Below are positions 57,001-64,000 of a stretch of 64,000 bases of DNA, one piece after another. The notes beneath the pieces are model-generated. The model saw nothing but the letters and a program-made list of their open reading frames with translations, ran no database searches and was not told the DNA's origin. The position numbers and the translations under genes were made by a program. Each line of letters starts with the position of its first letter. The stretch's first letter is position 1. This DNA comes from Bettongia penicillata ogilbyi (lineage: Eukaryota; Chordata; Mammalia; Diprotodontia; Potoroidae): NCBI GenBank assembly GCA_023548195.1, contig JAJHZJ010000220.1, forward strand, positions 2,239,279 through 2,303,278. The letters are read 5' to 3'.

Positions 57001-57960
57001 AGAGAAAAACTGAGAATGTCTCCATTCATCTACATATTCCTTTTAGCATCTAGTAAAATGACTTGCATGAAGAAAATATCTTCTTTCTTTGCTTCAGCTA
57101 AAGCATGGTAAGTTCTGCTTTAGCCTCTTACCTCTATTCTGTCTCTCTCTGCTTCAAATGTGTTTTTTTAAATTTTTTTTCTGGTTAAATTAATTAATTT
57201 TTAGTTTTCAACATTTATTTCCATGAGATTTCTAGTTCCAAATTTACTTCCCATCTCTCCCCTCCCCTCCCCCTAAATGGCATGCATTCTAATTACCCCT
57301 TTCCCCAGTACACCATCCCTTTTTTCCCCTTTCCCCCCTTATTCCCTTCCCCCATACTTTCTTGTAAGGCAAGATAGATTCCCATACCTCATTTTCTATA
57401 TATCTTATTTCTCAATTGCATGTAAAAACAATTTTTGGCATTTCTTTTTGAAACTTTGAGTTCCAGATTCTGTCCCTTCTTCTCTTTCCACCCACCCTCA
57501 CTGAGAAGGCAAGCAATTCACTATACATGTGTAGTTATAGAAAATACTTCTGTAATAGTCATGTTGTGAAAGACTACCTATTTTTCCCTACATCCTATCC
57601 CGCCTACCACTTATTCTATTTTTCTCCTTTGACCCTGACTCTTTCCTAAAATGTTTGCTTCTAACTACTCCTCTCCCAATCTGCCTTCCCTTCTATCATC
57701 CCCCACCCTCAATCCTCTTCCTACTTAAGACACCCAATTGAATGCTTTTGCTATATTCTCAGGAAGCCAAATCTGACAAGAGTAAGGTTTCCCTCTCACC
57801 TCCTCCCCTTTCCCCTCACTATGAAATGTTCTTTCTTGCCTCTTTTATATTAGATAATTTACTCCATTCTGTCTCTCCCTTTCTCCTCCAAATATTCCTC
57901 TCTCACCTCTTAATTGTATTTTTTGGATATCATCCCTTCATATTCAACCCACCCTGTGCC

Positions 57961-57977
57961 ATCTATCTGTCTCTGTC

Positions 57978-58032
<55 letters not shown>

Positions 58033-58090
58033 GTCTGTCTGTCTATATATTTATTTATCTTTCCATCCCTCCATCCATCTATATCTCTGT
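57961..58090. repeat. (TCTA)n/(TCTG)n microsatellite inside HAL1
   Basis: TCTA repeats of about 50 bp flanked by TCTG and CATC variants, at the conserved HAL1 position. Confidence 0.97.
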
Positions 58091-58239
58091 CCCTCTCCTC
58101 CAACTACTCTAATACTAAGAAAGGTCTCATGAATTACAAATATCATCTTTACATGTAGGAATGTAAACAGTTCAACTGTAGCAAGTCTTTTATAATTTCT
58201 GTTTCCTATTTACCTTTTCATGCTTCTCTTGTTTCTTGA

Positions 58240-58690
58240 ATTTGAAAGTCAAATTTTCAATTCAGCTCTAACTAAAATGCTTGAAGATCTTCTGTTTCAA
58301 TGAATGTCCTTTTTTCCCCCCTGAAATGTTAAATTCAGTTTTACTGGGTAAGATGATTCTTGGTTTTAACCCTAGCTCCTCTGACCTTTGGAATATCATA
58401 TTCCAAGCCCTGTGATGCCTTAATGTAGAAGCTGCTAAATATTGTGCTATCCTGATTGTATTTTCACAATACCAAATTGTTTCTTCCTGGCTGCTTGCAA
58501 TATTTTGTCCCTGACAGGGGAACTCTGGAATTTGGCTACAGTATTCCTAGGAGTTCTCCTTTTGGAATCTCTTTCCAGAGGTGTCCGTGGATTCTTTACA
58601 TTTCTACTTTATCTTTTGATTTTAGAATATGGGGGCAGTCTTCCTTGATAATTTCTTGAAAGATGATTATGTAGGCTCTTTTATTGATAT
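58240..58690 (-). pseudogene. HAL1 ORF1 C-terminal remnant
   Basis: Antisense blocks 'attcagttttactgggtaag', 'cataatcctgattgtatttt'-like sequence at 58445, 'ggctgcttgcaatattttgt' and 'aactctggaatttggctac' match the ORF1 C-terminus of the other copies. Confidence 0.75.
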
Positions 58691-58694
58691 GGTA

Positions 58695-59935
58695 TGACAG
58701 TGATAGTCTGAGCAAGGAAACCAGGTAACTCAATTGTTTTTAGGCATTGAATATCTCTATTAAGATGAAAATGTTATTTGTGAAGAATGACACATATATC
58801 ATACTTTTCTTAAACTTGAATTGGTTTTTGAGAGTAGTCAGCAGATTCTGAGAATTTGAAAAGATGAACAAGATGGATTTTTTTTTTAATAGTGAAATTT
58901 GGCATACAAATTTGGAATGTTGCCTGAGAAATACAAACTTGTTTGTAGAACCATGCTGAGGTATCCTTGGGAGCTAGAAGATAATAAAGTATCAGGTTAC
59001 TTCTTGGGTAGATATGAAAGAGTTAAGGAAATACTGAGAACAAGCTTCACCCTACTTGCTAATTTAATCTAAGCCTGACCCTACATATTGAAAAAAACCT
59101 TCTTGATATGCATATTCATATGTGTCTCAATCACATTCCTTACCATTAAAAAATATAACTGCCAAATCTGTTAACTGGAGATTAAGTACATCTGCATATG
59201 TTTTCAACATGGTTTATCTACTAATAAATTATAAGTAATTATTTATGTTTGAGCATATGGGTTATCTAACTTGTATCTCTAAAAGTATGCATAAAGTTTG
59301 GGAAAATGCTGGGTAGTCTGACTATTTTTTATCTCTGACTACGGTAACCTGGCTTCCTCCCTCAATCCAACTCTGCCACACCTCTTTTCTTGATTGCTAT
59401 ACCTTTTTATGGAAGGTCACTTGGGGTCTTAGAGCTACCTAGGGGAGAAGGCTACCTGTATTGATGAAAAAGTTGGGGATAATACTGGAATCAGGATTAA
59501 TGTAATCTTGGAAATGAATGTTATTGAAAGATTTGGAGAGAATGACATTGTTTCTGCCATTCCACTGGAGTAATTTCAGGAAAACAAAGCAAGAAATCTG
59601 GAAATGACACATCATATATTAACTTAGGGAAAAGTCTTTTAGCTATGCAGGTTAAACTTATTATAAAACTTTCCCTAAAACCATAGATATGGTTATAAAG
59701 TAGGTCAAATCATATCCCCCATGGTCATCTATTTCACTATATAATGAAGAACATATCATAAAAGTATTAGCTTTGCTTCATTATATTTGCTATGGCAGAG
59801 TGACTGCTGTTATTGAAAATTACATATAACAATTAGGAAATAATGACCATGGATCACTTCATTTGTTGAGTAATCAGCTATCAGTGTTTGTGTCCTTTGT
59901 GCCATATGAGAAATCCTGCCTTTATCTGTTCTTAA
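58695..59935. other. Unassigned sequence, 1.2 kb
   Basis: Nothing recognised. Confidence 0.5.
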
Positions 59936-59937
59936 AA

Positions 59938-60400
59938 CAAACATTGATCAGGTACTTTGTATATTCAAGTCACTTTGCTGAATGCTTAGAAGAATATACA
60001 TGAACAAGATATAGTCCCTGTACACTAAAAGCTTATACGTAGACTTTTTTTAAAGAGCATGTACAAATACTTCTAGAATTGAGGTAAGTTCATAAGAAAA
60101 GTAAAGAAGAGTTATGAAGTACTTGTCAGAAGACATCACTTCTAACTGGAATGATGTGGGAAGGTTTCCTAGAGAATGTAAAACTTGAACTTGGGTTTGA
60201 AGGTTTAAAACAGGAAGAGGTGGAGAAAAGACATTTTAGGAATGGTAGTGAATGAAGGCCCAAGTAGAGACAGTGAAGTATAGGACATGTTTGTTCATTT
60301 AGACCCGTTCTATGTAAATGAACAAAGTAGGGAGAAATCTGGAGGAGAAGGAAATAGGGAGAAGTGTCAGCAAGTGAATATATGTAGAGGATCAAAAAGA
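59938..60400 (-). mobile_element. LINE-2 fragment, antisense
   Basis: 'tcactttgctgaatgcttag', 'tagtccctgtacactaaaag', 'gtgggaaggtttcctagaga', 'gggtttgaaggtttaaaaca' follow antisense L2 order. Confidence 0.75.
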
Positions 60401-60484
60401 GGAGGTATCAAAAATGACCATGTATAAATCTACATGACTGGAAAGACAGTAGTGAAATAAACCAAAATAGAGAAATGAGGAAGA

Positions 60485-60618
60485 GAATTAGTCAATCAGC
60501 AGCCAGTCTGTCATGAAGCATTTATAAAGTTAAGCACTTACTATATGTCAAAACACTGTACAAAGAAAGGCAAAAATAATACCAGCCCTCCAGAAGGGTG
60601 CTTTCAATTACTAGGTGT
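60485..60618 (-). mobile_element. LINE-2 3' end fragment, antisense
   Basis: 'gcatttataaagttaagcac', 'ttactatatgtcaaaacact', 'ccagccctccagaagggtgc'. It runs into a microsatellite. Confidence 0.75.
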
Positions 60619-60639
60619 ATATGTGTGTGTGAATGTATA

Positions 60640-60702
<63 letters not shown>

Positions 60703-60775
60703 ATATGTATGTGTGTATGTGTGCATGTATGTGTATATATGTGTATGTATATATGTGTGTGTATATATATATATA
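60615..60775. repeat. (TA)n/(TG)n compound microsatellite, 160 bp
   Basis: TG repeats, about 50 bp of pure TA, then GTATGT-type repeats and TA again. It produces long but meaningless open frames on both strands. Confidence 0.97.
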
Positions 60776-60779
60776 AGCT

Positions 60780-61578
60780 TTTTGAGGGAGGGTGTGAGAT
60801 AACAAATTTGATTTAATGATTTTTTTCTGAATATAAGACCGTGCATGCTTACTAAACACAACCTTTAAGAAATTCAAAGGATGAAATTTATTTTTAAAAA
60901 TCAAGGGAAAACAAAGCCATATTAGGAAGAAATGGGTATTTTGAGTCAAAATAACAAAATTATTATTCTTCAAAAGTGAAAGGCTGGAGAACAGTTTAAA
61001 GTTGACATCTGGTATAATAATAAATTCAGTGAGATAGCAGATGCCGTGGCCAATTCTTAATAGTCAAAACCAAAGGTAACAAGTGGCTCGATTTTTCACC
61101 AGAGGACAATTTGTGCGTTTTTCCTCTAAAAGCCAGTAACCTTTCATTTGGATTGCACACGCTTCCCAAGGCAGAGAAGCAGACTCCTTCAATGATATCT
61201 TCCTCATTGTAAATAACAGCAGCAACAACAAAAACCTAGTGTATTGCTGAGGACAGATTGTGATTAAGCTCATTCATCCCCTCTCATAGTCCCTGTAACT
61301 ATCAATAATCAGTCACAAGGGAAGAGGAATTAAAGACATCTGATGACTGCAAAACCAGACAAGCAAAATCACTTCTCATTCTGATATCTTTATCCTCAGA
61401 GTCAATAATATTCTTTGTCACCATGGATATTATCCAATCTAAAGTTTATTTCACATGGGAAAAATATACAAATTCTATAGACATAAGCACCAATATAATG
61501 TATTTGTGTATAAATATGTTTATATATGCAGTTTTATGATAAATATCTATATATATATATATTTGTGTGAACACAGAT
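60780..61578. other. Unassigned sequence
   Basis: Nothing recognised besides a short TA run at 61547-61562. Confidence 0.5.
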
Positions 61579-61581
61579 ATA

Positions 61582-61803
61582 CAGGATATCCCAAAAAATT
61601 AGTGCAATTATAAACCATTAAAATTAAAACTGCAAAGAGCAGCTATAAGGTACAGTGGATTGAGCACTGGTTCTGAAATCAAGAAAACCTGAGCTCAAGT
61701 CCAGCCTTAGATACTTGACATACCACCTGTGTGACCCTGAGCAAGTCATTTAACTCCACTGTCTCCAAAACAAACAAACTGCACTAAGACTTTGGGGACA
61801 CTG
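61582..61803. mobile_element. Mariner-like palindromic MITE split by a SINE
   Basis: The left part (61582-61634) and right part (61784-61803) are imperfect inverted repeats sharing 'ttagtgca'; the right terminus on the opposite strand is 'cagtgtccccaaagtcttag'. Without the SINE the element is 73 bp and nearly a full palindrome, typical of a mariner-derived MITE. TA precedes the left end. Confidence 0.75.
61627..61783 (+). mobile_element. CORE-type SINE with 8-bp target duplication
   Basis: aaactgca at 61627-61634 and 61776-61783 flanks a 141-bp SINE (61635-61775): 'ggtacagtggattgagcact', 'aagaaaacctgagctcaagt', 'acctgtgtgaccctgagcaa', 'gtcatttaactccactgtct' and an A-rich end. It lies inside the MITE. 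Confidence 0.88.
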
Positions 61804-61809
61804 AATGTA

Positions 61810-63640
61810 TGTATGCATATTTTTTTTTTCTTTTCACCAGACTGATGATTTCATTTCCACCTGATGTGGAAACCTCTTTTTGCAAAGTAGATTAGCAGCT
61901 GCTGAATATTTTACTGTTTTACAGAACTGCTTATGTAAAACATACAGGCACTGGAGGATCCTTATCTCAACTTCCCCTCATCCTCGCAGGTAAGGTTCAC
62001 AAAGCGATATTACATCTGAGGGGTTGGGGGTTTCTTCTAATATTTTAGCCCACAATACCCCTTCCTCTATCTCCACCCCATCCCAGCCCCCATCATCAGC
62101 AGTAATATTTTCCCAATATCTAAGCTGTGATTACTGCCCCAATATCCACTGACCACTTAACACCAGTTAACTCTACAAAGGGATATTTGATGAGTAAATA
62201 TAGCAAGGAGAGAAGTGCAAAAACATTCTACCAAATAAGAGCACAGTCTTTCCTTTATACAACATAGGGAAAATGGCTTCAGACTCTTAGAGGTTGGTTC
62301 AATGCAATTGTCTAATTAAGGTCTCTTAGGGTTGTGGTATAGGTGATGGGTGAGTTGATCCCTCACCTGTGACATGATAATTTAGCTAACAGATTGATCC
62401 AGGCTGTTTTTAGAACTGACTCCTCACTAACCTTGGCTATGGAAGCTACTGTCAGGTTGTGCCATAGTTTTCAGTTACTGGATCTCTGGTGGCTCTTCTA
62501 ATCTTTCGAAGGTCACAAAACTATAACCTAGTCCAACTGTTTTTGATACTCATTCACTTGATAATCATTCACTTAAGATCAGGAAAAAGTAAGCATAACA
62601 AAGACAAAAAAAATGCAGACACTATCCTTTCATAGTCATATAGTGACCTGGGTAGGGAGATAGGTCAGTCTCTTCAGAGCTTCTCATAGCCACTGAAACC
62701 ACCTCTTTCCTACCCAGAGCCACACAGCATTTCTTCCTCCTCATTTAAAAGCTGCCTGGGAAAGAAGAGTTCTTCTTTTCATTATAGCCTTTTGTATACA
62801 TGCTCAATTACAGTTTATCAGCCATTTAAAAGGCTTTTGATTACCACTGTCAAACAGGGAAATATATGTGAAAAACAGGTTTATTACTAAGAGAAATGAA
62901 CACTCATTTGGAACCCAAAGAGTTCTCAGTCTTTTCAGAACTTTGCCTATTTATGACAACACAACAAAAGGAGGAGGAAAAAATCAGGAAGGGACATGAC
63001 ATGACAGGAGAAAGGTGCAATAAAGTTGGGAAAAGGACATAACCCCTCCTGAAGGAGAGGAGCAAAGCAATAGCAAAAGCCTCATTCTTTTTCCTTGGTA
63101 ACAGCTAGACTGTGAAGACAGGAGGATCTGCTTATCTGCAAAGGACCCCAGCTGTACAAGCATTTTTCCAGCCTGACACCCACTAGCTGGTGCCTATCTT
63201 CCCTCCCAAGGATACACAGGGAATCCATCTTGGGGTGCAAAAAAGGAATTCTGTCAGTTGTAGGATGGGATTGGGAAGGTGACTTTATCCTTGACATATT
63301 CAGAGCCTTCTGCATGCTCTAGGTCCAGTATTTTTCAAAAATATGTCAACTCAAAAGAAAAAGCTTAGGGGACCTCTTACCAGCTTTTAATACCATGTAT
63401 TAAAGCCAGCAGGAGACCTTCAAAAATACTTGGGCATGCTCTGATTTGGGGGTGGGGTAAACAGCAATCTATAAAGTATTACAAAAAGGAGGCTTACCAA
63501 ACCAGTTGATAACTTGCAGAGCTTGGTGCTCTTTTGGGAAAGGATAAGGTCAAAAGAGAGAATAGAATTAATGGGGCACAAGATAGCATGGAAAGAAATC
63601 CCCTCCCCACCCCACTGCACCTGGGACCCTGAAATTTCCG
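61810..63640. other. Unassigned sequence, 1.8 kb
   Basis: No repeat or exon recognised. Slightly richer in G+C than the rest of the window. T run at 61822-61831. Confidence 0.5.
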
Positions 63641-63644
63641 GCAA

Positions 63645-63730
63645 TTTTCCCAGTGTTACACAACAAGTACATGTCAGAATTGGGACTTAACACTTCATCA
63701 TTCTAGTCCAGCTGTCTCTCTGACTATTCA
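63645..63730 (-). mobile_element. MIR fragment, antisense
   Basis: 'gttacacaacaagtacatgt', 'cagaattgggacttaacact' and 'ctagtccagctgtctctctg' resemble the antisense MIR end. Confidence 0.5.
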
Positions 63731-63734
63731 ATTT

Positions 63735-64000
63735 TTCAGACAAATAATATTTTGACTTTAAATATTTTTATTACACAAATAACAAGTAAGTTTCCATTGA
63801 AAATGATACTTTGAGATAATGTGCATGCTTATTGTAGAAATTGTAGAAATGGCATATAATGTGATTGCTAATATTTTTCTTACTCACTAAATTTTTGTCA
63901 TTAAAAATTTAAGATATGATAAGCAGCAGACAAGGACCAGAAACCAAATAATTTTTTTTTTACTTTGGTTTTATTACTGTTAAAATTGCTTCTTTCTGAT
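63735..64000. other. Unassigned AT-rich end of window
   Basis: Nothing recognised. Confidence 0.5.

Larger units (their letters stand above)
57163..58690 (-). mobile_element. HAL1 3' part, antisense, 5'-truncated
   Basis: T-rich left end (complement of the A tail) at 57163, 3' region with 'ccccattctgtctctccc'-like blocks, (TCTA)n microsatellite, then antisense ORF1 from about 58240 to 58690, where homology stops. ORF2 absent. Same subfamily as the copies at 4.4, 33.3 and 44.8 kb. Confidence 0.85.

Noticed and set aside
57742..58158. 138-codon frame with LSIYLSIYLS repeats
   Set aside because: Translation of the (TCTA)n microsatellite within an antisense HAL1 3' region.
60545..60973. Overlapping long frames on both strands rich in YIYIYI
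   Set aside because: Products of the TA/TG microsatellite.

Overview
This is a gene-free, repeat-dominated, AT-rich stretch of a vertebrate nuclear genome, most likely a marsupial. The evidence is the combination of repeat types: ORF1-only half-L1 (HAL1-type) retrotransposons, L1 with degenerate ORF2, LINE-2 and CR1/L3 fragments, an RTE/BovB reverse-transcriptase fragment, CORE-SINEs of the Mar-1 type whose 3' end resembles the RTE/BovB tail, MIRs, a short hAT-like element and many dinucleotide and tetranucleotide microsatellites. Family names come from recognised sequence patterns, not from a database search. No protein-coding exon, tRNA, rRNA or CRISPR array could be supported. Every open frame longer than about 60 codons is a chance frame, a microsatellite frame or a piece of a decayed transposon protein.

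Layout. 0-2.4 kb: antisense L1/HAL1 remnants with a perfect 116-bp direct repeat (1-116 = 2181-2296) that looks like the seam of a 2,180-bp tandem duplication. 4.35-6.98 kb: a complete antisense HAL1 with a 17-bp target-site duplication. 7-17 kb: mostly unassigned sequence with L2, MIR, an hAT-like element (10.8-11.4 kb) and an RTE/BovB fragment (14.8-15.7 kb) split by a short A-tailed insertion. 17.2-19.5 kb: an old antisense HAL1 with a MIR inside it. 20-27.5 kb: unassigned sequence plus CR1/L3, Mar-1, MIR and L2 fragments. 27.9-36.4 kb: one LINE-2 copy broken by two LTR-like insertions and by a 6.1-kb block of L1/HAL1 insertions. 37-44 kb: a MIR cluster, CR1/L3 pieces and unassigned sequence. 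44.8-47.4 kb: a sense HAL1. 47.4-50.8 kb: the longest stretch with no recognised repeat. 51-57 kb: MIR, SINE, CR1/L3 and a 1.5-kb antisense L2. 57.2-58.7 kb: an antisense HAL1 3' part. 59.9-62 kb: L2 fragments, a large TA/TG microsatellite and a mariner-like palindromic element split by a SINE. 62-64 kb: unassigned.

There are no host genes to work together here. The useful content is the insertion record: which elements interrupt which, several insertion sites that can be restored exactly, and some rearrangements (a tandem duplication seam and a 46-bp inverted templated copy) that the repeats do not explain. The HAL1 copies also share a microsatellite seeded at the same place in their 3' region, which grew into a different repeat in each copy.
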